64,000 nt of DNA from an uncultured Bacteroidia bacterium (GTDB lineage Bacteria; Bacteroidota; Bacteroidia; Bacteroidales; F082), in assembly GCA_902769875.1 (NCBI GenBank), contig CACXQV010000004.1, forward strand, positions 44,762-108,761, read 5' to 3'. Shown piece by piece: positions 45,252-55,187 of the stretch; the stretch's first letter is position 1; each line of letters begins with the position of its first letter. Position numbers and translations under genes: made by a program. Below the pieces are notes generated by a model. It saw only the letters and a program-made list of their open reading frames with translations. It ran no database searches and was not told the origin of the DNA.

Positions 45252-46997
45252 ATGCGAAAAAACATATTACTATTACTTGCACTCGCCCTGACTGGTTTTG
45301 GAGCGAGTGCCCAGTCGTTCATCGAGAACAGCCAAGTGAACGGCAGCTACCAGACCGATGCGCAATACTATATGCTCGACGAAGGCATCGGCATCACCCA
45401 GCTTGAAGAAGATGGCAAGAAATTGGGCATCAATGGCTTCGGCAAGGTGAACTACAGCAACGGCGACTTTTCGGCTGGCATCCGCTTCGAGGCTTTCCTG
45501 CCCCAAATGAACGGCTTCCGCAAGGAACTGAAAGGTGTGGGCCTGGCCAATTTCTTCGCCACCTACGACAACGGCTTCATCGGAATGACCGTGGGCGACA
45601 TCTACGACCAGTTCGGATGCGGCTTTGTGTTCCGTGCCTACGAGGAATGGTCGCTCGGCATGGACAATGCCTTGCGAGGTGCAAGAGTGGTGTTGCGTCC
45701 CACCCGGGGCGTGACTTTGAAAGGCTTGTATGGCCGCCAGCGCTTTTTCTGGGCGCCCTATCTTGACCGCGACATGGGCAACGACGATTACCGTGGCGTG
45801 GTGCGTGGCGTGGATGCCGAGTGGGACTTGAACCAAAGCATCCCATCGATGAACGAATCCGCGTTCAAGATGAGCCTCGGCGGAAGTTTCGTCAGCAAGA
45901 AACAGGTCGACCAAAGCTCGTTCTACAACATCCCCGAAAACGTGGGCTCGGCTGCCGCCCGCATCAACTTGGGCTATGCCAATTGGGCCTTCAGCACCGA
46001 GTATGCCTACAAAATCAACGACCCGTCGGCCATCAACAACTTCATCTACAAGGAAGGCCGGGCCTTGCTGTCGTCGCTGAGCTATTCGCAAAAAGGCTTT
46101 GGCGCGGTCTTGCAGGTGAAGCGTGTGGACAATATGAGCTTCAAGTCGATGTATACCGGCAAGGAAAACGACCTCGACATCAACTTCATCCCGCCCATCA
46201 ACTACACGCACACCCACAGCCTGCCGTCGATGTACACTTATTCGACCCAGCCAAGGGGTGAGATGGCTGCCCAGCTGCAAGTGAACTACACTATCCCGAA
46301 AGGCACCGCCCTCGGCGGCAAATACGGCACCAAGCTCGCTTTCAACATGAGCCAAGTGAACGACATCGTCCGCGATTCCGTCAAGGTCGGCAACATGACG
46401 GCTTTGAACCAACCGGGCACTTTGGGCTACACCTCCAAGTTCTTCGCCATCAGCGATCACCGCTTCTTCCGCGACATCAACTTCGAAATCGACAAGAAAA
46501 TCAGCAAGGACTGGCACGTCACGGCGCAGTACATCAACCTTTACTATGACATCGAGACGCTCGAAGGCCACGCCGAAGCTCCCGCCGTCAAGGCCAACAT
46601 CGGTTTCGTTGACGTGACCTACAAAATCAACAAGAAGCAAAGCCTGCGCCTCGAGCTTCAAGGATTGTGGGAAAACGAGGTTCACAAAGGCTATGCTTAC
46701 GATGAAGACGAGGATCTGGAACACTACCAGAAGCGTGGCGATTGGGCGGCTGCCTTGTTGGAATACTCCATCACACCGCATTGGTCGTTCTCCATCGCCG
46801 ACAAGTGGAACTACGGCAACCCCGTCGAGGAATTCCGCGACCATTACTTCACCGGCACGGTGAGTTATGTACACGAAGCCACTCGCGTCATGCTGAGTGC
46901 AGGCCGCCAAAGCGCGGGCGTGGTGTGCGTGGGTGGCGTGTGCCGCAAGGTGCCTGCTTCAAGCGGCGTGTCGCTGACCGTTTCAACGAGTTTTTAA
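45252..46997 (+). CDS. DUF6029 outer-membrane protein
   Basis: The 581-residue protein has a signal peptide (LLLLALALTGFGASAQ) and alternating beta strands throughout (GVGLANFFATYDNGFIGMTVGD), ending in the aromatic SGVSLTVSTSF expected of an outer-membrane barrel. It matches the DUF6029 family from memory. Cys residues lie near the end in VVCVGGVCRK. The Omp28 gene starts 28 bases after its stop. Confidence 0.82.
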   Translation: MRKNILLLLALALTGFGASAQSFIENSQVNGSYQTDAQYYMLDEGIGITQLEEDGKKLGINGFGKVNYSNGDFSAGIRFEAFLPQMNGFRKELKGVGLANFFATYDNGFIGMTVGDIYDQFGCGFVFRAYEEWSLGMDNALRGARVVLRPTRGVTLKGLYGRQRFFWAPYLDRDMGNDDYRGVVRGVDAEWDLNQSIPSMNESAFKMSLGGSFVSKKQVDQSSFYNIPENVGSAAARINLGYANWAFSTEYAYKINDPSAINNFIYKEGRALLSSLSYSQKGFGAVLQVKRVDNMSFKSMYTGKENDLDINFIPPINYTHTHSLPSMYTYSTQPRGEMAAQLQVNYTIPKGTALGGKYGTKLAFNMSQVNDIVRDSVKVGNMTALNQPGTLGYTSKFFAISDHRFFRDINFEIDKKISKDWHVTAQYINLYYDIETLEGHAEAPAVKANIGFVDVTYKINKKQSLRLELQGLWENEVHKGYAYDEDEDLEHYQKRGDWAAALLEYSITPHWSFSIADKWNYGNPVEEFRDHYFTGTVSYVHEATRVMLSAGRQSAGVVCVGGVCRKVPASSGVSLTVSTSF

Positions 46998-47024
46998 TAG
47001 ATGTTTAATTCTAAGATTGGAACA

Positions 47025-48362
47025 ATGAAAAGATTTTTTGGAATAAGTATGGCGTTGATAGCCACGATGTTGTTCGTGAATGCCTGCGATGTCGAGAAGG
47101 AACCTTACATACAAGGTGCTGAAGACGAGAAGCAAATTTTGGATTTTAAGGTGGATAGCATATATGGCTCCATCGACACCGAAAACAAGACGGTGAGGCT
47201 GGATTTGCCGGCGGGCACCGATGTGACCCGTCTGACCCCGACCATCGAGGTTTCAACCTACGCGACCATCGAGCCTGAGTCGGGTGTAGCACAAGACTTC
47301 ACCAACCCCGTTTATTATACTGTCACTGCCTTCAATGGCACCACGGCGCAGTATATGGCCACCGCTGTGGTTCACGATGCCGAGAACGAGAAAAGCATCT
47401 TGTCGTTCCGTTTCGATGCGTTGGACGAAGACGGCGTAATCGATGAGTTCAATCACAGGATTTCTTTCGTGCTGCCTGCCGAAACCGATGTCACGCAATT
47501 GGTTCCCACCATCGTGGTGTCGGAAGGCGCCACGGTCAGTCCCGCTTCGGGTGTGGCCCAAGACTTCACCAACACCGTGAACTATACCGTGACGGCCCAA
47601 AATGGCACGACGGCGGTTTATGCCGTGTCGGTCATCGTGGAAGGCGGCGATGTGGTGCCTACGGGTAAGACGGTGCTCATCAAGGACTTCACCGGCGCCC
47701 GTTGCAACAATTGCCCTGCCGCCGCCGAGGTTGCCCACAACCTGCAACATCAGTTGGACCAAGACCACATCTTTATTTTGAGCGTCCATGCCGGCTACTT
47801 GGCCCAACCTACAGGACAGTTCCCCGACTTCCTCACCGATGAGGGCACCGAGTGGTACAACAACAACTCGTCGAATCCCTTGTTTGCCGTCGACCACGTT
47901 GCCCTGACGGATGGCAACACGCTGTATGTCGAACAAATCGATGCCCCCGTGATTGCCGCTTTGGACGAAGACCAATCGTTTGAAATCCTGATCACTCCAC
48001 AATACAACGAAACCAATCGCCAATTGGATGTGATGGCCAACATCGTTGCATTGGATGACAGGGACGGGCAGTTTTACGTCACGGTATGCTTGGTTGAGGA
48101 CAACATCGTGGGATGGCAAATGTTCCCCAATGGCATCGACAAGGAATATGTGTTCCACAATGTGTTTCGTGGCACCCTCAATGGCGCTTACGGCGAGGAG
48201 ATTGAAGGCTCTCATGTTGATGCCGACGAATCCTTCTATCTCAACTACAGCGCTGAGCTTGATGCCGACTATAATGCAAACGAGTGTTACCTGATGGTTT
48301 ATGTGTACGACAAGAGCCAAGGCGACAAGATTTTGCAGACGGCGGTAAGGAAAATCAAATAA
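47025..48362 (+). CDS. Omp28-related outer-membrane lipoprotein
   Basis: The 445-residue protein has a lipobox (LIATMLFVNACDVE), two tandem DUF5018-like beta domains (each with a P..ESGVAQDFTNPVxYTVTA-type strand, about 50-135 and 140-215) and a C-terminal Omp28/thioredoxin-like domain beginning TGKTVLIKDFTGARCNNCPAA with a C-N-N-C pair. Omp28 is a surface-exposed lipoprotein of Porphyromonas. A start 8 codons upstream weakens the signal and is not used. Confidence 0.87.
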   Translation: MKRFFGISMALIATMLFVNACDVEKEPYIQGAEDEKQILDFKVDSIYGSIDTENKTVRLDLPAGTDVTRLTPTIEVSTYATIEPESGVAQDFTNPVYYTVTAFNGTTAQYMATAVVHDAENEKSILSFRFDALDEDGVIDEFNHRISFVLPAETDVTQLVPTIVVSEGATVSPASGVAQDFTNTVNYTVTAQNGTTAVYAVSVIVEGGDVVPTGKTVLIKDFTGARCNNCPAAAEVAHNLQHQLDQDHIFILSVHAGYLAQPTGQFPDFLTDEGTEWYNNNSSNPLFAVDHVALTDGNTLYVEQIDAPVIAALDEDQSFEILITPQYNETNRQLDVMANIVALDDRDGQFYVTVCLVEDNIVGWQMFPNGIDKEYVFHNVFRGTLNGAYGEEIEGSHVDADESFYLNYSAELDADYNANECYLMVYVYDKSQGDKILQTAVRKIK

Positions 48363-48380
48363 CGCGGCGTAGGAGTTCTT

Positions 48381-49799
48381 ATGGTATTCAACTCCATAGA
48401 GTTCCTCATCTTTTTGCCTGTTGTGGTGGCGCTGTTCTACCTGCTGCCCCACAAATGGCGTTGGCTGATGTTGCTTGCGGCCAGCTGCGTGTTCTACATG
48501 TGGTTTGTGCCCAAGTATATCCTCATCCTGCTTGTCACCATCGTCATCGACTATTCGGCTGGCCTCCTGATGGAACGCTTTGCCGGCCAACCACGAAGGA
48601 AAAAGATTTTCATGGTCACCAGCATCGTGTGTACGCTCACGGTGCTGGTGGTTTTCAAGTACCTGAACTTCATCACCGCCAACTTGGACCGGCTATGCGC
48701 CTCGTTGGGGATGGAGACCCACTTGATGACGCATATCATCCTTCCCATCGGCCTTTCATTCCATACCTTCCAGAGCATGAGCTATGTCATAGAGGTGTAC
48801 AGGGGGCGCCAAAAGGCGGAACGGCATTTCGGCTACTATTCGCTTTATGTGATGTTTTTCCCGCAATTGGTCACGGGTCCCATCGAGCGGCCGGGCAACT
48901 TGCTTCGGCAGCTGCACGAGAGGAAGGAGTTCCAATATGAGAACATCTCGAAGGGCATGCGCCTGATTCTTTTCGGGTTTTTCGTCAAGATGGTGGTGGC
49001 CGACCATTTGGGTGAGTATGTCGACGAGGTGTACGGGCATTTGGACGAGTACAATTCTTGGAGCGTGCTGGGTTGCATGGTGTTCTACAGCTTCCAGATT
49101 TACTGCGACTTCTTCGGCTATTCCACCATCGCCTTGGGCTGCGCAAGGTTGATGGGTTTCGACATCACCGACAACTTCAAGACACCCTATCTGTCGAAAA
49201 ACATTGCCGAGTTTTGGCATCGTTGGCACATCTCGCTCTCCACTTGGTTTCGCGACTATGTCTACATCCCCATGGGCGGCAGCCGCGTCAATTTCGGGCG
49301 TTGGGCGTTCAATATCTTGGTGGTGTTTGTGCTCAGTGGCATCTGGCACGGTGCGGCTTGGACTTTCTTGCTGTGGGGCTTTGCCCACGGCTTGCTGCAC
49401 ATCATCGAGAAGGTGCTAAGAAGGCATGCGAAAACGCCCGAAAGCCATTCGAAAGCAAAAAAATGGCTCGTGGATGGCTTGTGCATCCTCAAGACTTTTG
49501 TCCTGGTGACGCTGTTTTGGGTGATGTTTCGCGCCACCGACTTCGAGCACCTCAAGACGATTTTCGTGACTGCCTTCACCAAGTTTGACGAAGGGCTGAT
49601 GATGAATGTGAAACCCGGAATGTGGCTCTATCTCGGCATGCTCATCCTATTCGACATCTTGCTGCGCAACACCCGTTTCGATGCTTGGTGCGACGACAAA
49701 CCCTTTGCCGTGAGGTGGTTGCTTTATGCGGTGCTCGTCTTTATGGTCATTGCTTGTTCGAGTGTCCACAATTTCCCGTTCATCTATTTCCAGTTTTAG
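48381..49799 (+). CDS. MBOAT-family O-acyltransferase (AlgI/DltB type)
   Basis: The 472-residue protein has about ten membrane helices and the MBOAT signatures EFWHRWHISLSTWFRDYVY and the catalytic-type His in LSGIWHGAAWTFLLWG. It moves acyl groups, often acetyl, across the membrane to a secreted glycan. The next gene starts 2 bases after its stop and is a DltD/AlgX-like partner, the usual pairing. Confidence 0.92.
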   Translation: MVFNSIEFLIFLPVVVALFYLLPHKWRWLMLLAASCVFYMWFVPKYILILLVTIVIDYSAGLLMERFAGQPRRKKIFMVTSIVCTLTVLVVFKYLNFITANLDRLCASLGMETHLMTHIILPIGLSFHTFQSMSYVIEVYRGRQKAERHFGYYSLYVMFFPQLVTGPIERPGNLLRQLHERKEFQYENISKGMRLILFGFFVKMVVADHLGEYVDEVYGHLDEYNSWSVLGCMVFYSFQIYCDFFGYSTIALGCARLMGFDITDNFKTPYLSKNIAEFWHRWHISLSTWFRDYVYIPMGGSRVNFGRWAFNILVVFVLSGIWHGAAWTFLLWGFAHGLLHIIEKVLRRHAKTPESHSKAKKWLVDGLCILKTFVLVTLFWVMFRATDFEHLKTIFVTAFTKFDEGLMMNVKPGMWLYLGMLILFDILLRNTRFDAWCDDKPFAVRWLLYAVLVFMVIACSSVHNFPFIYFQF

Positions 49800-49801
49800 C
49801 C

Positions 49802-51289
49802 ATGAAGAAGTTGTTGATACGCATAGGAATGGTTTTGGCGATGCTCGTGTTGCTCAATTGGGTGTATGCCAAATGGTTCTTCGAGAAGGACTTGCGCAAG
49901 CATTCCGACATCGTCGAACTCTCGTGGCAGGTGATCGACGACAGCTGCCGCATCATCTATTTGGGCGAATCGTCGAACAATCATTATGGTGACGAGGAAA
50001 CCAACCATCGGAAAATCAGTGACTTCGCTTCAGACTATTTCCCTTCGGTCAAGATGGGCGACCTGACCCATTCGGCTTCGCATGCCCAAACCTATTATTA
50101 TATGTTGAAGCATATCCCGGCCTCGTCGGCAGTCGAAACGGTGGTCGTCACGATGAACCTGCGCTCGTTTGGCCCGCTGTGGATTTATTCGAAACTTGAG
50201 ACCCCCTTGCGCAAGCAACTGGTGCTGCTTGAGGACTATCCGCCTTTGGCCAATCGCTTTTTGCTGGCGTTCAAGGCCTATCCCATCAAGACGGAGGAGG
50301 AATGGAATGAAGTGGTGTATGAGCATTGGCGCACCGACACCTTCAACATACCGGGCTTCCCTTGGCGCACCAATGCCGGTTGGAATTATGGCATGTATAC
50401 TTACGGCTGGTATGGTGCCGACGGGCAGCGCGACTGGGATGTGACCGCCTTGGCTTGCCACTATATCAAGACGTATGCCTTCCGGATTGCGGACGACAAT
50501 CCGCGCGTCAAGGACTTCGATGCCATCGTGGAGCTTTGCCGCGAAAGAGGTTGGAACCTCATTTTCAACCTGATGGCCGAAAATGTCGACAAGGCTGAAG
50601 AATTGGTCGGCAAGGACCTTATGTTGCTGTTCCGGCTCAACCGCGACTACCTCCTGAAACGTTACGGGAACATGGAGGGCGTCATTGTGGTGAATAACTT
50701 GAGCCTCGTCCGCGACGTGAATTTCATCGACCAAAACTGGACCACTGAGCATTATTACGAGGAAGGCCGCCGCATCATCGCCGACCATCTGGCCAAGAGC
50801 TTGAAGGAATTCTATCCTGACGATTACCATGACCCTGATTCGCTGAAATGGGACGCTGGCCATTACTTTTTGGGCGGCACAAGAACCTTGGACAAGCAGC
50901 ATCCCTATAGCATGACCTTGGTGCTTGCCGCCGATAGCATCCGTCCCGATTGGAGTATGGTGAATGTGGCTTTCGAGCTCAAAAGGCAGGATGACTTGTG
51001 CAATCCGATTTTTGCTTTGGAAAAACAAAATGCCCAAGGCGAGAAGTCCATTGACTCGTATGCCGTGAAGAAGCAAGTGCAAAACAATGGCGAATGGGAT
51101 TTTGCCACCTTTGCCTTGCCCATCGACTCTGTTTTCCGCTCGGCTCAAAAAATCAAGCTGTATGTCTACAATTTATCGGACAGTCCTCTGGAAATCAGGG
51201 ATTTGGATGTCTCGTTCCGTCCGGCTTACCTGAAACCGAGGGTGAAGGCGCAAACCTACAAGTCAGCCGACCTCCACGACGGTGAGTAG
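49802..51289 (+). CDS. SGNH/DltD-like partner of the MBOAT acyltransferase
   Basis: The 495-residue protein has one N-terminal membrane anchor (IGMVLAMLVLLNWVYAKWF) and an extracytoplasmic domain with a GDS-like block I (IIYLGESSNNHYG, Ser57/58) and a late TTEHYYEEGRRIIADHL segment that could give the His of an SGNH triad. This fits DltD/AlgX-type esterase partners that pass the acyl group to the final polymer. About 130 extra C-terminal residues look like a beta-sandwich, perhaps glycan-binding. Its end overlaps the convergent trmO gene by 27 bases. Confidence 0.75.
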   Translation: MKKLLIRIGMVLAMLVLLNWVYAKWFFEKDLRKHSDIVELSWQVIDDSCRIIYLGESSNNHYGDEETNHRKISDFASDYFPSVKMGDLTHSASHAQTYYYMLKHIPASSAVETVVVTMNLRSFGPLWIYSKLETPLRKQLVLLEDYPPLANRFLLAFKAYPIKTEEEWNEVVYEHWRTDTFNIPGFPWRTNAGWNYGMYTYGWYGADGQRDWDVTALACHYIKTYAFRIADDNPRVKDFDAIVELCRERGWNLIFNLMAENVDKAEELVGKDLMLLFRLNRDYLLKRYGNMEGVIVVNNLSLVRDVNFIDQNWTTEHYYEEGRRIIADHLAKSLKEFYPDDYHDPDSLKWDAGHYFLGGTRTLDKQHPYSMTLVLAADSIRPDWSMVNVAFELKRQDDLCNPIFALEKQNAQGEKSIDSYAVKKQVQNNGEWDFATFALPIDSVFRSAQKIKLYVYNLSDSPLEIRDLDVSFRPAYLKPRVKAQTYKSADLHDGE

Positions 51290-51928
51290 CATCCCATCCA
51301 CCTTGAATTTCACTTCATGGTCGCCGAAAGCCATGCCGTAAACCCTTTCGGGGTCGTCTTGGTATTGCGGCCTTGGGTCGTGGGCCAGCACCTCGATGAG
51401 GCTCTTGCGTTGTTCGGGATGTATTTTTTCGAGTAGGTTTTGGGGGAAGTCGACTTCGAGAAGGAACTCGGCAGGGGTGGAGGCAAACCCGCTGACGGCG
51501 TCAGGATGACTGTCGGTGTAACCGATGTAGGGCTTGATGTCATAGATGGGCGTGCCGTCCATCATGTCGGCACCCGAAACGTAGAGCACAGGCCCCAGCT
51601 TGGCGTCCATCTCGATATGTTCGAGCCTTACCGACGACAGCCCGATAGGGTTGGGGCGGAAGGGAGAGCGGGTGGCAAACACCCCCTTGCGCACATTGCC
51701 GCCCAAGCGCGGCGGACGCACCGTTGGCGACCACTTGTCGCGCACGGCTTTCGAAAACTCCCACAGTAGCCAGATGTGCGAGAAAGCCTCCAAGCCGCGC
51801 ACCGCCTCCGGATTGCGGTATTCGGGCTCGAAAATGATTTTGCCTTGCAGCGAAGCGATGATGCCGCTCTGCCTTGGTATGCCGAACTTGGTCGGGAAGT
51901 CGGTGTGTATGCGTGCGATGGTTTTCAT
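51263..51928 (-). CDS. trmO: tRNA (adenine-N6)-methyltransferase TrmO (TsaA family)
   Basis: The 222-residue protein has the TsaA/UPF0066 signatures FSHIWLLWEF, VFATRSPFRPNPIGLSSVRL and GTPIYDIKPYI. TrmO methylates m6t6A in tRNA-Thr using SAM. The start MKTIARIHTDFP lies 4 bases after the -7 box TACCTTTG, suggesting a leaderless mRNA. Its 3' end overlaps the convergent gene. Confidence 0.9.
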   Translation of the reverse strand: MKTIARIHTDFPTKFGIPRQSGIIASLQGKIIFEPEYRNPEAVRGLEAFSHIWLLWEFSKAVRDKWSPTVRPPRLGGNVRKGVFATRSPFRPNPIGLSSVRLEHIEMDAKLGPVLYVSGADMMDGTPIYDIKPYIGYTDSHPDAVSGFASTPAEFLLEVDFPQNLLEKIHPEQRKSLIEVLAHDPRPQYQDDPERVYGMAFGDHEVKFKVDGMLLTVVEVG

Positions 51929-51932
51929 GTTG

Positions 51933-51940
51933 CAAAGGTA
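51933..51940 (-). promoter_or_regulatory. -7 box of trmO, abutting the start
   Basis: TACCTTTG on the minus strand ends 5 bases before the A of the ATG. Confidence 0.65.
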
Positions 51941-51972
51941 GCTTTTTTTGTCGGACAAGCAAAAAAAAACCG

Positions 51973-51980
51973 TACTTTTG
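51973..51980 (+). promoter_or_regulatory. -7 box of ansA
   Basis: TACTTTTG about 22 bases before the asparaginase start and divergent from trmO. Confidence 0.6.
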
Positions 51981-52002
51981 CGCCCGCAATTCAAATTCGT
52001 GA

Positions 52003-53040
52003 ATGATGCAAACCAACGAAGAAATATCCATCTTGGTGCTCTATACCGGAGGCACCATTGGCATGATGCAAGACCCCAAGACGGGCGCCCTCGTGCCGTT
52101 CGATTTCGACAATATCTACGCCCATCTTCCCGTGCTGAAGAATTTCGGCTACCAGATTGACTTCTACAGTTTCGACCCGCTGATCGACTCGTCGAACATG
52201 ACCCCCGATTTCTGGGTGCGCCTCGCCACCAAGATAGGGGAGGAGTATGAGCATTACGACGGCTTTGTGGTGCTGCATGGCTCCGACACGATGGCCTACA
52301 CCGCCTCGGCCTTGAGCTTTATGCTCGAAAACCTTAACAAGCCCGTGGTGTTGACCGGCTCGCAGTTGCCCATGGGCGTGGTGCGCACCGATGGCCGCGA
52401 AAACTTCCTTGCCGCCATCGAGATTGCCGCAGCCAAAGACGACGACACCCCGCTCGTCCCGGAGGTGTGCATCTTCTTCCAAGACCAGCTGCTGCGTGGC
52501 AACCGCGCCACCAAGTTCAACGCCGAGAACTTCAACGCCTTCGCCTCCACCAACTATCCCAACCTTGCCGATGTGGGCGTACACATTAAATATAATAAGG
52601 ACCGCATCCTGAAGCCCAACTTCAAGAAGCTGAAGGTCCACACCAACATGGACCGCCACGTCGGCATCCTGAAGCTGTTTCCCGGCATTTCGCAGGACTT
52701 TGTCCGCCATGCCTTGAAGACCCCAGGGCTGAAAGCCTTGGTGCTCGAAACCTTCGGGTCGGGCAATGCCACCACCGACCAATGGTTCCTCGACGCCCTG
52801 AAAGAAGCCATCGATTCGGGCTTGATCATCCTTAACGTCACCCAATGCAAAGCCGGCTCGGTGGAGATGGGCCGTTATGAGACCAGCCTCGACATGGCTC
52901 GCATCGGGGTGGTCAGCGGGCACGACATGACCACCGAGGCAGCCGTCGCCAAGCTGATGTATCTCATCGGCGAAGGCATCCAAAAGCCCCGAATCATGGA
53001 AATACTGCAAAATTCCATCCGTGGCGAGATGACCGTTTGA
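52003..53040 (+). CDS. ansA: Type I (cytoplasmic) L-asparaginase
   Basis: The 345-residue protein has the two asparaginase threonine motifs: YTGGTIGM (nucleophile Thr15) and VLHGSDTMAYTA, plus LTGSQLPMG. There is no signal peptide, and the length agrees with type I enzymes, which hydrolyse Asn to Asp and ammonia in the cytoplasm. The next feature is a tRNA about 120 bases away. Confidence 0.93.
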   Translation: MMQTNEEISILVLYTGGTIGMMQDPKTGALVPFDFDNIYAHLPVLKNFGYQIDFYSFDPLIDSSNMTPDFWVRLATKIGEEYEHYDGFVVLHGSDTMAYTASALSFMLENLNKPVVLTGSQLPMGVVRTDGRENFLAAIEIAAAKDDDTPLVPEVCIFFQDQLLRGNRATKFNAENFNAFASTNYPNLADVGVHIKYNKDRILKPNFKKLKVHTNMDRHVGILKLFPGISQDFVRHALKTPGLKALVLETFGSGNATTDQWFLDALKEAIDSGLIILNVTQCKAGSVEMGRYETSLDMARIGVVSGHDMTTEAAVAKLMYLIGEGIQKPRIMEILQNSIRGEMTV

Positions 53041-53116
53041 CGCTATTATTCAAGCAATTGAAAAATAGTTGCAATAAAAAATCAAATATTTTTGTTTTGT
53101 CAATCAAAAAATGTTG

Positions 53117-53124
53117 TACTTTTG
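53117..53124 (+). promoter_or_regulatory. -7 box of tRNA-Ser
   Basis: TACTTTTG, about 40 bases before the mature tRNA 5' end. Confidence 0.6.
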
Positions 53125-53163
53125 GCAACGATTTCAGAAAAGGTTGAGGGGTTGGCAAGCACA

Positions 53164-53251
53164 GGAGAGATGTCCGAGTGGTTTAAGGAGCACGCCTGGA
53201 AAGTGTGTGTACTCCAAAAGGGTACCGCGGGTTCGAATCCCGCTCTCTCCG
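53164..53251 (+). tRNA. tRNA-Ser (GGA)
   Basis: An 88-nt cloverleaf: acceptor GGAGAGA/TCTCTCC, anticodon stem CACGC/GTGTG with GGA at 53198-53200, the long class II variable arm (around TACTCCAAAAGGGTA) and T arm GCGGG-TTCGAAT-CCCGC. Discriminator G; CCA is not encoded. Confidence 0.95.
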
Positions 53252-53323
53252 CAGAAAAGTAATGATTGTTTCATCAGAACAAAGTAATTCAACAAAGTAA
53301 TAATCAAACATTTAAACTCAACT

Positions 53324-54145
53324 ATGAAAAAATTAATTGCTTTCCTCATGGTTGCTGGCCTGTTCACCTTTGGCGTCAGCAATCTCGTCGTTGCTCAAGA
53401 AGAGCAAGCGCAAACCGAGCAAACGGAGCAGACTGTTGCTCCTGAACAGACTCCCGCCCCAGTGGAGACCGTCGAACAAGCAGCCCCCGTGCAGAACGAG
53501 GCCGCTCCTGTCACTTTCCGTGAATCCATCAAGAAGCAGTTCATCGATGGCGGCCCTGGCTTCATGGGCATCGTGTTGGTCATCCTGCTCATCGGTATGG
53601 CCATCTCCATTGAGAGGATCATCTATCTGACTTTGGCCACTGCCAACTCCAAGAAACTTTTGGCTGGCATCGAGGCAAAGATGAAGAATGGCGACGTCGA
53701 AGGTGCCAAGCAGCTCTGCAAGGACACTCGCGGCCCCGTGGCCAGCATCTTCACCCAAGGCCTTATCCGTTACCAAGACGGCCAATCGCTCGAAGAGGTT
53801 GAAAAGTCGATTATTTCCTATGGTTCAGTCGCCGGTGGCAAGCTCGAAAGCGGTTTGAGCTGGATTGGCCTCTGCATCAGCTTGGCTCCTATGTTCGGAT
53901 TCATGGGTACTGTTATCGGTATGATCCAGGCCTTCGACGACATCGCCGCCGCTGGTGACATGAGCCCGACGGTCGTCGCCTCTGGTATGAAGGTCGCTCT
54001 GTTGACCACCGTGTTCGGTCTTATCGCCGCTATCATCCTTCAGATTTTCTTCAACTTCATCGCTGCCAAGATTGAAAGCATCGTCAACGACATGGAAGAC
54101 GCTTCCATCTCGTTTATGGACATCCTCGTTAAGTACAACAAATAA
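53324..54145 (+). CDS. exbB: MotA/TolQ/ExbB proton-channel protein with N-terminal extension
   Basis: The 273-residue protein has a signal-like helix (LIAFLMVAGLFTFGVSNLVVA), a Gln/Glu/Pro/Ala-rich stretch, then the three ExbB helices (GIVLVILLIGMAISIERIIYL, LAPMFGFMGTVIGMIQAF, VALLTTVFGLIAAIILQIFF). ExbB/ExbD complexes use the ion gradient to energise outer-membrane transport through TonB. It heads the operon ExbB-membrane protein-ExbD-ExbD. Confidence 0.9.
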   Translation: MKKLIAFLMVAGLFTFGVSNLVVAQEEQAQTEQTEQTVAPEQTPAPVETVEQAAPVQNEAAPVTFRESIKKQFIDGGPGFMGIVLVILLIGMAISIERIIYLTLATANSKKLLAGIEAKMKNGDVEGAKQLCKDTRGPVASIFTQGLIRYQDGQSLEEVEKSIISYGSVAGGKLESGLSWIGLCISLAPMFGFMGTVIGMIQAFDDIAAAGDMSPTVVASGMKVALLTTVFGLIAAIILQIFFNFIAAKIESIVNDMEDASISFMDILVKYNK

Positions 54146-54160
54146 AAACAAGTATCAATC

Positions 54161-54592
54161 ATGAACGGTAAGCTTTCAAACATCGGAAAATGGGTATTTG
54201 GCCTGCTGGCTTTGATCACTGTGGCTTTGGCAGTATATTTCTACCTCAACCTCGGTGACGATGCTCGCACCAACATGCTCTTGAATTGGGGCTACATCTT
54301 GATTATACTTGGTATTGTCATTGCATTGATTTCAGTCATCTTCACCGCAGGCGTCAAAGGCGTCAAGGGAAAGAAATTGCTGGTTGCAGTCATTGCATTC
54401 GCTATTATTGCAGTTGTAGCTTACGTTATGTCGAAAGGCGCATTCGAGCTCCCGTACCAAGCCGGCGAAATCACTTATACCGGCAAGACGCACGGATGGG
54501 TTGAAATGGGCCTCAATTTCTTCTATATCACCCTTGTGGTCGCTATCCTCTCGATAGTGTTCTCAGTTGTCTTCAAGGCAGTCAAAAAATAA
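54161..54592 (+). CDS. Small membrane protein of the exb operon
   Basis: The 143-residue protein has four predicted membrane helices (WVFGLLALITVALAVYFYL, ILIILGIVIALISVIF, LLVAVIAFAIIAVVAYVM, LNFFYITLVVAILSIVFSVVF). A protein of this kind commonly sits between exbB and exbD in Bacteroidota; its role is unknown. Confidence 0.8.
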   Translation: MNGKLSNIGKWVFGLLALITVALAVYFYLNLGDDARTNMLLNWGYILIILGIVIALISVIFTAGVKGVKGKKLLVAVIAFAIIAVVAYVMSKGAFELPYQAGEITYTGKTHGWVEMGLNFFYITLVVAILSIVFSVVFKAVKK

Positions 54593-54603
54593 AACATTTC
54601 ATC

Positions 54604-55173
54604 ATGGCAAGAAAAACTCCTGAAATCAATTCCAGTTCGCAGGCTGACATAGCATTCTTGCTGTTGTGTTTCTTCCTGATGACGACCTCCATGGACGTGG
54701 ACTACGGTATCACCCGTCGTCTGCCCCCTCCCGTCGAGCAAAACGACGAGGACGTGAAAGTCAAGGAAAGAAATGTGATGAATGTAATGGTAAACAAGAG
54801 TGACAGATTGCTGGTCAATGGCCGTCCTTCCGACATCTCACAGCTGAAGGACCTCGCCAAAGACTTCATGACCCCGCGTCCGAACGACGAGACCGCCCCG
54901 GAAGTGGAAACCAAACACTTCGACCTCGTCGGCGACGTGCTGATGTCGAAAGGCGTCATCTCGTTGCAGAACGACCGTGGTACGTCATACGCTATGTATA
55001 TCAGTGTGCAGAACGAGTTGGCCCGAGCCTTCAACGAAATGAAGGCCGAACTGGCGTGGAAGAAGTTCCACAAGACCCTCGACCAACTCAACGAAGATCA
55101 AACCAAGGCTATCAACGATGCCGTGCCGGTGCGCGTCAGTGAGGCAGAGCCCGTTGAATACAAAACCAACTAA
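54604..55173 (+). CDS. exbD: ExbD/TolR-family protein
   Basis: The 189-residue protein begins INSSSQADIAFLLLCFFLMTTSM, the ExbD single membrane helix with the essential Asp in QADIAFLLL. The periplasmic part is longer than usual, with a central acidic region. It works with ExbB as the proton-driven motor and is followed by a second ExbD. Confidence 0.88.
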   Translation: MARKTPEINSSSQADIAFLLLCFFLMTTSMDVDYGITRRLPPPVEQNDEDVKVKERNVMNVMVNKSDRLLVNGRPSDISQLKDLAKDFMTPRPNDETAPEVETKHFDLVGDVLMSKGVISLQNDRGTSYAMYISVQNELARAFNEMKAELAWKKFHKTLDQLNEDQTKAINDAVPVRVSEAEPVEYKTN

Positions 55174-55187
55174 AGGAGGATAGTAAT

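Noticed and set aside
48284-48940. A 218-codon frame overlapping the MBOAT gene on the same strand
   Set aside because: It is an out-of-frame reading of a clear membrane acyltransferase and has no membrane segments or motifs of its own.
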